A DNA stretch of 64,000 nucleotides, taken from NCBI GenBank assembly GCA_017506865.1, contig JAFCMP010000553.1, positions 524,654-588,653 of the forward strand. Direction: 5' to 3'. The stretch is from Tribonema minus (taxonomy: Eukaryota; Sar; Xanthophyceae; Tribonematales; Tribonemataceae). The position numbers were made by a program, and so were the translations under genes. The notes below the pieces were generated by a model that worked only from the letters and a program-made list of their open reading frames with translations, ran no database searches and was not told the DNA's origin. This document shows, in pieces, positions 1-9,664 of the stretch (position 1 is the first letter of the stretch; each line of letters begins with the position of its first letter).

Positions 1-21
1 CCACCAGGCGATAGCGGTACC

Positions 22-669
22 ATGGCGCACGAGCAGGACTCGGCGCGTGCTGCATCAGGAGTAAACTCTCGCGCAACGCGGAGCTCTGGAGTTGTGTTGG
101 CCAAGCTGCCCTATGGCCACAACCCGGAGCCGAGGCGTGTGCAGAGGTCACGGAGTTTGTCCGTAGGACGCGCAGCATCACTGGCAGGTGCTGTTGCGAT
201 CAAGGCTGGAGGCGCTGCTGGTGGAGCAGTCGTACCAGCCCAGGATGCGAACGAGCTAGCAAGCGGCAGCGCAGTGAGAACAGAGCCTGTGCCAGGGCCT
301 GCAACTGACGCTGCTGCGGCGGCTCCGCACCACTTGTCCACCATCGGGAGCAGCGACAGCACTTCAGGTCCAGTGTCTGTCGCTGACCACGCTTTGATGG
401 AGTGGGCAGACAGTGCTGCTGCCGACTGGGGGCACGAGTCTGGCGGCAAGCCTTCTGGACCCACAGGACTTCTTGGCGCCCTCGCCGACAACCCGAAGCA
501 CCTAGTCATCCGCCCGATGGGATCTGGGCCTGCAATGGACGCGGTGCCGGCCCCACCATCGCAGGCGGTGCAGCATCACACGCGACATGGACGCGCTGGT
601 ACAGGATGTGATTCCTGTCATACAAGGAGACATGGCGGCCATCGCGGAGAGCATTGCGGAGGTCGGTGA
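22..669 (+). CDS. Uncharacterised ORF at the 5' end of the Ty3 element
   Basis: 215 codons from an ATG to a stop, rich in Ala, Ser and Gly, with no domain that I recognise. Its last 80 bases overlap the next ORF, which is in another frame. It may be the N-terminal part of a gag polyprotein broken by a frameshift near 590-600, or not be translated at all. Placement directly before the coiled-coil ORF and gag is the only support. The antisense ORFs over it look like compositional shadows. Confidence 0.3.
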   Translation: MAHEQDSARAASGVNSRATRSSGVVLAKLPYGHNPEPRRVQRSRSLSVGRAASLAGAVAIKAGGAAGGAVVPAQDANELASGSAVRTEPVPGPATDAAAAAPHHLSTIGSSDSTSGPVSVADHALMEWADSAAADWGHESGGKPSGPTGLLGALADNPKHLVIRPMGSGPAMDAVPAPPSQAVQHHTRHGRAGTGCDSCHTRRHGGHRGEHCGGR

Positions 670-1249
670 GAGGGTCGCGACTGCGGAGTTGCGGCTGATC
701 CACATGGGTGAGCGCCTGTCAGGAGTGGCAGCGGAGGTTGCGCAGGGGCAAAAGCGCATGGAGGAGGTGATCGCGCGGCAAGAGGATCTGCTGCGGCGGC
801 ACAACAACGCTGCAGAGGGCATGGGGGACATGCGGCGCCAGCTATTTGAGGTGGGCACTAAAGTTGCGATGCTTGATGCGCAGCGTCGTACCACAGCGGC
901 GTATGAGACATCCTTCCACTCAGTGGGTAGCAACTTTGGCAGCGCAGCACCCAGTGTGGCTCCCGAGGACAGCGTGTCAGTAGCAGACTTCAGCACCAGC
1001 GGCCCGGCAGTGCCACTTAGTACGATCCGCAGCAGCAGCGTGGCACGACCGCCTATTGCGCCATACGCTGCACCATTGGCTGGGCCTGGAACGCGCGTGT
1101 CCCCGAGCGCATCGGCGGCGCCGACCATTCCTGCTGGCGGCGCTGACGCCCGGCCACTGCGTCAACAACTGCCAGTGGAACGTGTAACAACCAGCTACGC
1201 TGCTAACTCTTGGAAGCGACTTTGGCACCCACAACGCAGCCTACTATGA
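587..1249 (+). CDS. Coiled-coil ORF upstream of gag in the Ty3 element
   Basis: About 220 codons. Residues from roughly 10 to 110 show a heptad-like spacing of Val, Ala, Leu and Met with charged residues between, which reads as a coiled coil. This is followed by a Ser/Pro/Ala-rich linker. Coiled coils are common in the N-terminal part of gag proteins and help them to assemble. It overlaps the following gag ORF by 40 bases in a different frame, so it is probably the N-terminal section of the same original polyprotein, now frameshifted. The start is uncertain; the first in-frame ATG was taken. Confidence 0.4.
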   Translation: MDALVQDVIPVIQGDMAAIAESIAEVGERVATAELRLIHMGERLSGVAAEVAQGQKRMEEVIARQEDLLRRHNNAAEGMGDMRRQLFEVGTKVAMLDAQRRTTAAYETSFHSVGSNFGSAAPSVAPEDSVSVADFSTSGPAVPLSTIRSSSVARPPIAPYAAPLAGPGTRVSPSASAAPTIPAGGADARPLRQQLPVERVTTSYAANSWKRLWHPQRSLL

Positions 1250-2592
1250 AGCCCGACGCTCAGCTGCAGCTGCAGCATGCGGCGTACCAGAGCCACCTCC
1301 ATCAGGCTCTGGTGACACTTACTATGCAGCGCGATGCAGCTACGGCAGAGGCTCAGCAGCTACGGAGGGCCAACGCTGCCCTATCGGCGGCGCCAGCGGC
1401 CGCAATGGCGGCCGCCCCTGGTACTATGCAAACAGCGGCTACCCAGCAGAGGGCCTCGACGGCAGTTGCGCCAACTACCATGCCTGCTGCCACCCTCGCG
1501 AACGGCGGCAGCAGCGACATTGGCGCCGCAGCACGCGGCGCCGGCGGCAGCGGCGGCGCCGGCAGCAGCAGCAGCGCTGGTGGCAGCGGCGGCGGCGGCA
1601 GCGGCGGCGCCGGCAGCAGCGGCGGCGCTGCAGGCAGTGGCGGCGCCGGAGGCGGCGGCGGCGGCGATGGTGGTGGCGGCAGCGGCGGCGGAGGCGGCAG
1701 CGGCCCCTCTAGATCGCCCCGGGGCACTGTACCGGTTGGCGCAGCCTCTGGCGGCAGCAGCGGCGGCGGCGGTGGAGGCGGCGGTGGTGCAGGTGACGCT
1801 GGTGGTGGCGGCAGTGGAGGCAGCCGCGACGACAACTTTGATCGTGATGGCTGGGCTCTGCGCCGTGTGCCGGCAGACTTGGACAAGCTGTTCCATGGCC
1901 TCACGCCTGTAAACCGTGGCGACGAGTATGTCGTGTGGCAGATTGGCAGTCAACTGCTGGTGCACCTGCGCCACGCCTGCTCACTCGCGCGTCAGAAGGC
2001 CAAGCTGCCGCAGGTGCTCAACAGGGAGGACGACTTTGGTTGCAAATGGCTGGCCCCCTTCACCATGGGCCTGTGCGTCGCCTTACGGGGCTCGCACCCT
2101 GCAGCAGCAACGGTGCGCGAGCAGGCAGAACAGTGGATCGCGGAGGGCGCACGGGGAGTGGCGGCTGGCACGAGAGACCTGCAGCTCTACAAGTGGCTCA
2201 TGGAACAACTGGGTGAGCACTTTCAGCAAGGTCAGCCTTCTCGCATTGCAGCGGACCTGTTACGCGTGGCGGTGCGCAAGGACACGCCATTCCGTGATGC
2301 GCTCAACTACATGCAGTCCAAGTGCAACCTGTCTGCAATGATCGACCCGACAAACGACAACCTACGCGTCCAAGCTCTTACGGGCTTGGTGAACAGGCAG
2401 TACCCAACGATTGCCCCCAGGACAACATTCGGGACATCATCAACTGCCACACACGCTACAGCATGCACCAGGCGCTTGAGGCGCTCAAGGCGCACCGTTC
2501 CGTGCAGCATCTCGCCAGCGGCGCACCCGCCGGCTATCCGATATACCCGGAGACACTCAGCACGGGCTCAGGCGGCGGCGCCAGCGGCCTAA
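1210..2592 (+). CDS. Gag-like capsid ORF with glycine-rich linker
   Basis: A low-complexity Gly/Ser/Ala tract (about residues 90-205) precedes a folded helical region (about 215-395) containing short segments such as LYKWLMEQLGEHF and PFRDALNYMQSK. The length and helical character fit a retrotransposon capsid, although the primary sequence is not a clear family match. After about position 2415 the sensible protein continues in the next frame, beside a run of five C. The tail of this ORF in its own frame (Arg/Thr-rich) is therefore probably frameshift junk. The capsid assignment rests on the downstream zinc knuckle and protease. Confidence 0.6.
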   Translation: MEATLAPTTQPTMKPDAQLQLQHAAYQSHLHQALVTLTMQRDAATAEAQQLRRANAALSAAPAAAMAAAPGTMQTAATQQRASTAVAPTTMPAATLANGGSSDIGAAARGAGGSGGAGSSSSAGGSGGGGSGGAGSSGGAAGSGGAGGGGGGDGGGGSGGGGGSGPSRSPRGTVPVGAASGGSSGGGGGGGGGAGDAGGGGSGGSRDDNFDRDGWALRRVPADLDKLFHGLTPVNRGDEYVVWQIGSQLLVHLRHACSLARQKAKLPQVLNREDDFGCKWLAPFTMGLCVALRGSHPAAATVREQAEQWIAEGARGVAAGTRDLQLYKWLMEQLGEHFQQGQPSRIAADLLRVAVRKDTPFRDALNYMQSKCNLSAMIDPTNDNLRVQALTGLVNRQYPTIAPRTTFGTSSTATHATACTRRLRRSRRTVPCSISPAAHPPAIRYTRRHSARAQAAAPAA

Positions 2593-3065
2593 GTGGCGGC
2601 AATGGTGGCGGTGGCACCAATGATTACGCGCTGGGCGACAGGAGGCGCAGGCAGCAGCGTGAATCAGTGACACTGAACTCCATGGCTCTGTTGGCAGTGG
2701 TGGATGAGAAATTCACCAGCTCGGAGCGGGCGCGTGGTAACGCGCTGGGGTGCTACAACTGCGGCGGTGATCACCTGTTCAGCGCATGCTCGGAGGCATT
2801 CAACCACGCAGGTTGGGCAGCGGCAGCAGTACAACGCCCACAGGTGCAGAAATTTTCGCCTACGAACCAGACGACGTGGCAGGCACTCCGGTCGCGCGTA
2901 CGCGCTTTCAACAGCGGCGATGCCTCCTCGCTTCAGGGCCCGCGCGGCAGAGATTCTGCAGATGGTGGGAGTGGAACTGGCGCTGGCGGTGGCAGGAGTT
3001 ACAACCGCTGTGGGGGCGGGTACGGCCGCGGCGGCCGTGGCAACAGTGGTAACAGGGGCGCCTAG
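2322..3065 (+). CDS. Gag C-terminal part with CCHC-like zinc knuckle
   Basis: This frame continues the capsid after the shift near 2415 (segment DNIRDIINCHTRYSMHQALE). Around 2750-2790 it encodes CYNCGGDHLFSAC, a C-x2-C-x3-H-x4-C knuckle one residue shorter than the usual CX2CX4HX4C. Gag knuckles bind the element's RNA. A Gly/Arg-rich RGG-like tail follows (about 2960-3060), also suited to RNA binding, and then a TAG stop. It belongs to the same broken polyprotein as the preceding ORF. Confidence 0.65.
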   Translation: MQPVCNDRPDKRQPTRPSSYGLGEQAVPNDCPQDNIRDIINCHTRYSMHQALEALKAHRSVQHLASGAPAGYPIYPETLSTGSGGGASGLSGGNGGGGTNDYALGDRRRRQQRESVTLNSMALLAVVDEKFTSSERARGNALGCYNCGGDHLFSACSEAFNHAGWAAAAVQRPQVQKFSPTNQTTWQALRSRVRAFNSGDASSLQGPRGRDSADGGSGTGAGGGRSYNRCGGGYGRGGRGNSGNRGA

Positions 3066-3159
3066 GGGTGCGACCCCCAGCCCACTCCTGGCTGGGGGGG
3101 AGCACTTGGAGCCTCTAGTGTCACTGGGGGGGGGAGTGACGCCCTCCCCCCGACGACAG

Positions 3160-3944
3160 TCAGAGACGCTGCAGCAGCAGCGGCGCCTGCGGGCGTCGCG
3201 CAAGCTGCAGTGCGCGCAGCGTCTGCGGGGGCGACGGCGAGCGCCGCCCAAGCGGCTGACGCGCAGCGGAGCGCTGCGATGGCAGCGGCGCCCTCGGGCG
3301 CCGCGCCAGTCGCGGCGCGTGCTTCTGGTGTGGCGGCGCCGCAGCGCGCCGCGCACGCACCAGAGGCACTATGGAGTGCTGCGGCAGCAGCGGCGCCTAC
3401 TGATGTCGCGCAAGCTGCAGCACGCGCGGCTTCTGCGGGGGCGCCGGCGAGCGCCGCCCAAACGGATGACGCGCAGCAAAGCGCTGCGATGGCAGCGGTG
3501 CCCTCGGGCACCGCGCCAGTCGCGGCGCGTGCTGCTGGTGTGGCGGCGACGGCGCGCGCCGCGCACGCACCAGCAGCACCACGGAGGGCTGCGGCAGCAG
3601 CGGCGTCTATGGACGTCGCGCCAGCTGCGGCGCCCGCAGCTTCTTCAGTGGCGCCGGCGAGCGCCGCTCAAGAGGATGACGCGCAGCGGAGCACTGCGAT
3701 GGCAGCAGCGCCTCGGGCGCCGCGCCAGTCGCGGCGCGTGCTTCTGGTGTGGCGGCGCCGCGACGCGCCGCAATCGCACCAGCAGCACCACGGAGTGCTG
3801 CAGCAGCAGCGGCACCTTTGGGCGCTGCGCTGTCTGCAGTGCATGCGGCTTCTGCAGCAGCGGCGAGCGCCGCCTATGCAGCAGCCGCGCAGCAGAACGT
3901 TACGACGGCAGCAGCACCAGCGGGCGCGGCGCAGCTTCCGTTGA
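3160..3944 (+). repeat. About 210-bp tandem repeats encoding an Ala-rich block
   Basis: Three related units recur about every 210 bp; the landmark GCTGCGATGGCAGC recurs near 3270, 3480 and 3693. In the frame open at 3210-3944 they encode repeats of roughly 70 residues rich in Ala with Arg/Gln/Ser. The frame is different from that of the zinc-knuckle ORF and is followed by further Ala/Pro/Thr-rich ORFs to 4726. A spacer between gag and protease, or internal expansion of a low-complexity segment, are the likely explanations. No catalytic domain is visible. Confidence 0.6.
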
Positions 3945-4216
3945 GCGCTGCTGCTGAGGAGGCGCCCACGAATGCTGCTCAAGCAGCAACGGCGCGATGG
4001 AGACCGGCGGCATTGGCGGCGCCTGGTGGTGCTGCACAGTCGCCGGCGACAACAACTACGACTGTACAGCGATGGCCTATTTTGGGGCGACGTGAGTCCA
4101 GCGGCGCGCGGCTACGACGCGCGCGCGCGGAGCACCTGCAGCAGGAGCAGCGCGCTCGACAGCCGGTGGCGCCCCTCGGCCCTATTTAGGAGCTTGGTAC
4201 TCCAGCGCGGAGACCC

Positions 4217-4726
4217 GTGCACGCTGCGGCGGGTCATGGAGTTGGCGCGCACGCGCCATCGCAAGGGGGGGTGAGGATACCACCAGCACCACCAGTGAGT
4301 AGCTGCAGCACGGCTACAACTGCAACTTCTGCGCCGGCAACGGCGCCACATTTGGCGACTGCAGCAGCTGCTGCGGCGCGACACACGACAACTCCATGTT
4401 CTACACCAACCTCAACTCCGACATCAACTGCGACTCCCACACAAACCTCAAGCTCGCCTTCAGCACCACTCAGCGGCGGCGACGCTGCTGCGGCGGCGCA
4501 CGCCGCCGCCGACGCCGCCTTTGCAGCGGAGCAGCAGCGCAGGCTGATAGCTCTGCAGCGGCTTCATGCTTTCAAGGTGGATGGCATGGCTCAACCTGAG
4601 CCGCAGCGGCGGATGCGCAGCTGGGCGCCGGCGGCAGAGACCCTTGGCGCCATCGACGAGGTGCTGGACGGCGAGGCGGGCCTGACAGGTGGAGATAGCC
4701 ATGGCAGAGGAGGCGCGCACTGTTGA
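4217..4726 (+). CDS. Low-complexity Ala/Thr/Pro-rich ORF between gag and protease
   Basis: 169 codons, dominated by Ala, Thr, Ser and Pro, with a more ordinary C-terminal third (segment AAEQQRRLIALQRLHAFKVDG) that may be helical. It lies in the same frame as the protease ORF and stops 25 bases before that ORF opens. It may therefore be the N-terminal extension of the protease polyprotein separated by a single stop codon. No family is recognised. Confidence 0.4.
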   Translation: MHAAAGHGVGAHAPSQGGVRIPPAPPVSSCSTATTATSAPATAPHLATAAAAAARHTTTPCSTPTSTPTSTATPTQTSSSPSAPLSGGDAAAAAHAAADAAFAAEQQRRLIALQRLHAFKVDGMAQPEPQRRMRSWAPAAETLGAIDEVLDGEAGLTGGDSHGRGGAHC

Positions 4727-4750
4727 GCGCTGCTTCGAGATACTGGCCAT

Positions 4751-5640
4751 GTGGCGCCGGAGGACGGAATTGATGACGGGGCGGTCTTGGCATACTACGC
4801 TGAGGTGGCAGCGATGGAGGCCGCAGTACTACCTGTACCACAGCAGGCAAGCATGCCCAACGTAAGGGGCAAACTCTATACTGACGTGCACTCTAGGTTC
4901 AAGGCCCGTTTACGCTCTGCGCGCGCACTACGTTGCAAGTATTCTAGGGACATTCTCTGGGACACTGGGGCCTCAGTTACTGCCATCAGGGAGCAAGCAT
5001 TCCGCAAATTAGTTACATCAGGAGCCATAGAGCAGCGGGATGTTCACCAACTCAGCAAACCTAGGGCAGTAGGTGTTGACACATCCAAGAAGCCACAGCT
5101 CGTCACCCATGCTGTAGCGCTTCACTTTGAGGCTGACGGCCCAGACGGGGTAGCTTTCACTCAGCTGGCGCTCATTGTACCACACCTGCCACACGACATT
5201 ATCATTGGGCGTGACCACAACAGCAGACATAAGTGGCATGCAAGTCATAGTGGCAGTGGGCCCACATACGTGTATGGCGAGCCATCAGCAGAGCCCACTC
5301 CCAGCTTCAGTCCCAAAGTCCCAGTGTACACCTACGCGGAGGAACGCGATTGGGTGGCAGTAGTGCGCGTCGCAACAGAGCTAGATGGCCTTGAACATGG
5401 TGTGCAGACAGTTTGGGTTCCAGTGATGGAGTCTGATGGGATCACACCTGTCGTCTCCTGCCCGGGAGAACTGGACACAGCACATGTGACCATTGCGGAG
5501 GAATTCCTGAATCACATGTACACACGCGAGCTGACGGTTGGGCTGCATGCCAAGCCGGTCAAGCTCGAGCAGCGGGGGGAGCCCCTCTCGCTGCCACTTG
5601 GCACCGTGCTGGGCAAGGCGCGGCCGCTACGTGAGGTACC
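4751..5640 (+). CDS. Retropepsin (aspartic protease) of the Ty3 element
   Basis: The translated product contains ILWDTGASVTAIR around residue 75, the D-T-G-A active site of retroviral-type aspartic proteases, and PHDIIIGRDH about 80 residues later, matching the conserved hydrophobic-ILGxD motif near the end of the fold. The domain would act as a dimer and cleave the gag-pol polyprotein. A later stretch (PLSLPLGTVLGKA, about 5580-5620) resembles the beta-strand linker that normally sits between protease and reverse transcriptase. The frame then runs into Arg-rich nonsense to a stop at 5926, because the deletion junction near 5630 changes frame. Confidence 0.8.
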
Positions 5641-7800
5641 CGACAGCGCGCTGGAGCGAGTTCCTCAGCGCCTTCAACATCACCATCCGCTACAAGAAGG
5701 GCGCGTCACACGGCAACGCCGACGGGCCAAGCCGCAATCCTGTCCCTGCTACACCACAAGATGCAGAGGAGAGCGAGCGCGAGCGGCTGCTCAAGGCGTA
5801 CTGCCTGCAGGCCCACGAGTGGGAGCGGCTGGACGCACTTGCAACAGCAGAGTACATCAACATCTGCACGGAGGTGGTAGCAGCGCTTCAAGGAGGGGGA
5901 GAGGAGCAGATTTCCGCGCTTGCTGAGGCGGCAGACGCTGAGGCGGGTGCATGGGAGTGCTTCGCTGAGCATCCTCAACTGGGCGTCCTGACGCCTGGTG
6001 ACTGGCAGCGGGAGCAGTGCGCAGATGCTCAGCTGGGGCCAATTTGCAACATGCTGCTTGGAGCAGGACTGCCAGCAGACGCGGCGCTTGCAGGCCAGGT
6101 ACAGAAATGGGCTTTGCAGTGCAGCCTTGTCGTCTGCGGCAACGCTCAGCTCTTGGTGCACAACACCCCCGAATCCCCGCTTCCACAGCTTGCCATTCCC
6201 CGGTCCATTAGGGATCAAGTTCTTGAGGCGATGCACGGCTCAGCTTGGGCAGGCCACCAGGGCATTAAACGCACATTGGAGCGCACCCGCGCGCACTGCT
6301 GGTGGCCCTCTTGGACCCTTGACGTCAACTACTGGGTTAGTCATTGCTGGCCCTGCCAAGCGTTCAAGCACACCGACAAGTTGTCTCGCTGGCCCACTAT
6401 ATGGCGCGAGAGGCCCCCCTACGCCTTTCATAGCCTAGCGCTTGATCACTTCGGCCCCCTACCCCTCAGCGCTGGCGGCTTCATGTACATACTGGTGGTG
6501 ATGTGCCTGTTTTCGGGCTGGGTGTGGTGCTATCCCATCAAGCCTGGGGACTACAGTGCTGCTGGCACAGCTGAAGTTTTAGTCAACCAGCACAGCACTC
6601 GTCACGGTCCCCCTTCTAAGCTCCTCAGCGACCGCGGCAGCCTCTTCATGGCAGAGCTCTCTCAAGCTGTCTACAAGCAGATGGGCATCAAGAAGCTTTC
6701 CACTACCGCATACCACCCTGAGTGCAACGGCAAGTGCGAGCGTTTCATGCAGAAGCTAGCCCAGATGCTCGCCATGTTAGTTGATAGTGCCAAGAACAGT
6801 TGGGCGTACTGGCTACCTCATATCAGTTTTGCCCACAACACCGCCTACAACCGCGCAACCGGCGCGACTCCCTTCCTTCTGGCTACTGGTCGCGAGGCCC
6901 GCGTCGCACTACACCTCATACTGGGCAAGCTTCAACAGCCCTTGGTCAAGCCTGGCACACATCCTTCAGTGTCACAGCTAGAGTACGACATCCTCGAGCG
7001 TCAGCGCTCAGCAAACACCATTGCCAACCAACGCCATGCGCTGCGACGGGCTAAGGTGCTCCGCGAGAACACCAAGATTGCGGAGGCATTTGGACTACGT
7101 CAGTCGTTCAGCGCTGGTGAGCGAGTGTGGTACTACCATGTGCCGCGCACGCATACGGCATCTGCAGACACGGAGCCGGCACCAGTGGCGGGGGAGTTCA
7201 ACAAGGCGAAGCGCACACTCTTTAGCAAGAAGCTCTTGGATAGATGGCATGGGCCCTATAGCATAATATTAGCGGGCCCGGCGGAGAGCGGCGGGGAGCG
7301 TGTGCAGGCCGGGTGTCTTCTGGTGGACATCAACGGACGGCCTACGCGCATATCAATGCGCCTCACCAAGAAGTGTCGCGACCCTAGCGACATGCGTCAG
7401 CAGCCGGAGACGTTGCCTGCGGGCTTCTCTCGTTACCTGCTGGCGAAGCACTGGAGCGGGCATTCACCTGGCTCGCTCACTACTGACGACGTTGCTGCTC
7501 ACAACTTCCAGCGGCACGGTGTAGAGGCGATACTTCAACATCGTGTAGCGGCGGCAGCTCGCGGGCGGGGGCACCGCCTACAGTACCTAATACGCTGGGA
7601 GGGTGCAACCAGCGGGGGGATAGTTGACTCGTGGGAGGACTCCGAGCAGCTAGATGAGTGCCCCCAAGTACTCGAGGAGTACTGGTCTACATTAAACAAG
7701 GCCATTGCCTGGCGCGACATCACAGTGGCGGGCTCAAACACTCAGGTGGTCAAGCGCCAGTTGCGACGCGCCGTCAAGGCGCGGGGCGTTGGCGGCGTTC
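5640..7800 (+). CDS. RNase H tail, HHCC-DDE integrase and chromodomain-like region
   Basis: The open frame runs 5538-7985. It first resembles the end of RNase H (SAFNITIRYKKG...GNADGPSR, the usual Gx-NxADxLSR end). Next comes the integrase zinc domain with HxG near 6230-6260 and CWPCQ near 6350. The catalytic core follows, with D in LALDHFGPL, D in LSDRGSLF and E in HPECNGKCERF. Near 7520-7680 the segment LQYLIRWEG...DSWEDSEQL has the aromatic and W-x-x-S-W-E pattern of a chromodomain, which in chromoviruses steers integration to marked chromatin. The catalytic triad appears intact although the element lacks its polymerase. Confidence 0.85.
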
Positions 7801-8161
7801 TGGCCCAATGCGGTGCGGCTCGTATGAGCTTGCGCCCCTGGCGGAGGCGTTACTCCAGCCACCTGCGACATCGGTGTTGCAGAGTGCAGCTATCAGCGGA
7901 CTGCAGCTTATGGCTGTTTTCAAGTTCACGGAGCCAAGCGGCGAAGAGCACCTTACTTGGTGTGAGGGCGAGCTCACGGGCGTAGTCTCAAAGGGGAAGA
8001 CAAGGCGTACACAGATAGCTCATAGGGTGTTCTGGATTGTTAAAGGGGTGTATCAGACCCTAGTACTGGACCCTAGCTTGTACAACACGCGCCCAGATGC
8101 AGCAAATGGTTCTTGGTTCCTAGTTGGCACACAAGCCCAGCTGGAATCATTGCATGTGTAG
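7800..8161 (+). CDS. C-terminal domain of the Ty3 polyprotein, frameshifted
   Basis: After about 7800 the plausible protein continues in the next frame (open 7658-8161) to a TAG. It holds an aromatic-rich segment with LTWCEGELTGVV and IAHRVFWIVKGVYQTL. The layout of W-x-E-G followed by a beta-rich stretch is loosely Tudor-like, but I would not assign a family. It probably formed the end of the integrase polyprotein downstream of the chromodomain. Confidence 0.45.
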
Positions 8162-9129
8162 TCACTCGGTCATGTGCTATTGCAATTGGTAGAGACCCCG
8201 GCGTGTGAGAGGCGTCTTGTGCGGCATGCCTTTGCATATTGACTGTGTGTGCACAGGGGTCATTGCACTGTGTAGCATCGGCTTGCGAGTCATGTTGCAT
8301 ATGTGTAGTTGGTGCCCCTTGCAGTACCCTTTCCAATTCGGGGTGACTGTGGTGACACTGGATGTTGGAGTGGCACCTGTAACTGTTACGGTTGGCAGTT
8401 ACGAGTTTTTCGTTGTTGGTTGTTTGGCTCAGACAAGAGCAGCAGCCCCAGAATACACATAGCACAGTCCGGTCAGCTGTGTTGTGTGTGGGTGTCTTCT
8501 CTGCCTTGTTCCCTGCACTTGCTGAAGTGTAGTACGGAGGCTAGTTGTTTCATCAAGTGCATTATGCACGCAATTATTATGCCACTACACTGTTGCGTCC
8601 GCTGCGCGCCTGTCCGGCACATTGACCCTTAGGCTAATGATCCATCATGTGGCACTTGTCATTTATTGCTGCAGCGGGTGTTGAGGGCAATGGCTGCCCG
8701 TGCTGTGTGGGTTGTTTCACATGCAGGCACTATTACTCAATGGCGCGAAGTCATGAAGAGCCGGCACGGCTGAGCTAGTGGCGTTAGGGTTAAGGTCAGA
8801 CCCGCTTACAGGCACGTCATTCAAGATGGCGTCAGCGCAAGGAAGTCGCACATCGTCCGAAGGCTAGCGAGACCGTTCGGCCACACGAGCGGTTCTTTCG
8901 AATAAGGCTACTGCGCCGTGCGCATCGCGCAAAAACGCGGGCAATGGCATCCAGTGGTCCAACACGATGAACACTCGGCAGGTGCCTCTGACACGAGGCA
9001 TGCGGAGCCTGACGCCGCTCATCAGACGCCAGCGTCTGTCAATGTGGCAGCAGCACAAGCCATAGCGCACCGGCCGCAAATGCCGCGGACCCAAGTCGCA
9101 GTGAGATTGTGAGGCGCATCAACGAGAAG
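8162..9129 (+). other. Non-coding stretch, nothing recognised
   Basis: About 970 bases between the Ty3 element and the truncated non-LTR copy. Only short ORFs without protein character are present. It may contain the 3' end or LTR of the Ty3 element, but no matching upstream repeat is available in the window to test this. Confidence 0.4.
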
Positions 9130-9664
9130 CGGTAGCGGCAAAGCGGTGCACTAACCTGCGCGGCGGCTTTGGAGTAGCTTGTTGCATAAACGTCACCATA
9201 TGCGACAGCTCTTGCCCTTCCCGCCTCCGTCAGGCTCAGGGGGGCGCGCGCGATGTGCAGCGCGCACTTGAATTGGCTTCGCAGGAAAAGATAGACAAAT
9301 ACGTAGTTTCAGGGGCCTTGGACTCGACTACACACACCCTATTTTCCGCAGCCTTCGACCATAATGATTTCGGCGCTATGTCACGCGACACCCAGGCGCT
9401 GCTTCACGCACTCGCCGAGCAGAGCTCGCAGGGCAGCTACAATCTTGCGCAGCGCGTTGCCTTTGGCTTCGCCGCACCTCCTGGCGTGGCGCTGGCATGG
9501 CGGCGCTGCGTGCGCTGCTGCGCTACAGCGCGCGCACGCACACGTGTCGTGATTGACAACTGGAACGCAGTCATCGCCCGTGATGGCGACGTCAGCGCCA
9601 ACCGCCGCATCGCACTTTTGCAGGTGCCGCGGCCCTCGCCGGTCAGCGCCACGCCCCGTAGATA
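9130..9664 (+). pseudogene. 5'-truncated non-LTR retrotransposon copy (endonuclease end of ORF2)
   Basis: The translation aligns with the last part of the ORF2 at 40078-44244 on the other strand, beginning just before the segment CTNLRGGFGVACC and ending at the terminal VPRPSP region. Loss of the 5' end with retention of the 3' end is the hallmark of target-primed reverse transcription. This copy reads EKIDKY where the longer copy reads EKIDTY, thus keeping the K-x2-K-Y form seen in restriction-like endonucleases. It has INVTI where the long copy has IDVTI, which removes the presumed catalytic Asp. It also has an insertion of two codons (FDHNDFG against FDHFG) and a longer insertion near 9470-9530. 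It is a dead fragment. Confidence 0.85.

Larger units (their letters stand above)
1..8161 (+). mobile_element. Degenerate Ty3/Gypsy-type LTR retrotransposon lacking reverse transcriptase
   Basis: A run of plus-strand ORFs carries retrotransposon domains in order: coiled-coil and gag-like ORFs, a CCHC-like knuckle, an Ala-rich repeat block, a retropepsin with DTGAS, the last part of RNase H, an HHCC-DDE integrase, a chromodomain-like segment and a C-terminal domain. The frame changes at least five times (near 600, 1220, 2415, 5630 and 7800), so the copy is a pseudo-element. No reverse transcriptase is present: protease sequence passes to the tail of RNase H within a few dozen bases near 5630. 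No LTR, primer-binding site or target duplication was found, and the 5' end may lie outside the window. Confidence 0.8.

Noticed and set aside
1353-1974. Long antisense ORFs over the Gly-rich gag linker (Pro- or Ala-rich products)
   Set aside because: They are compositional shadows of GGC/GCC repeats; no motif, and the plus strand carries gag and zinc-knuckle features.
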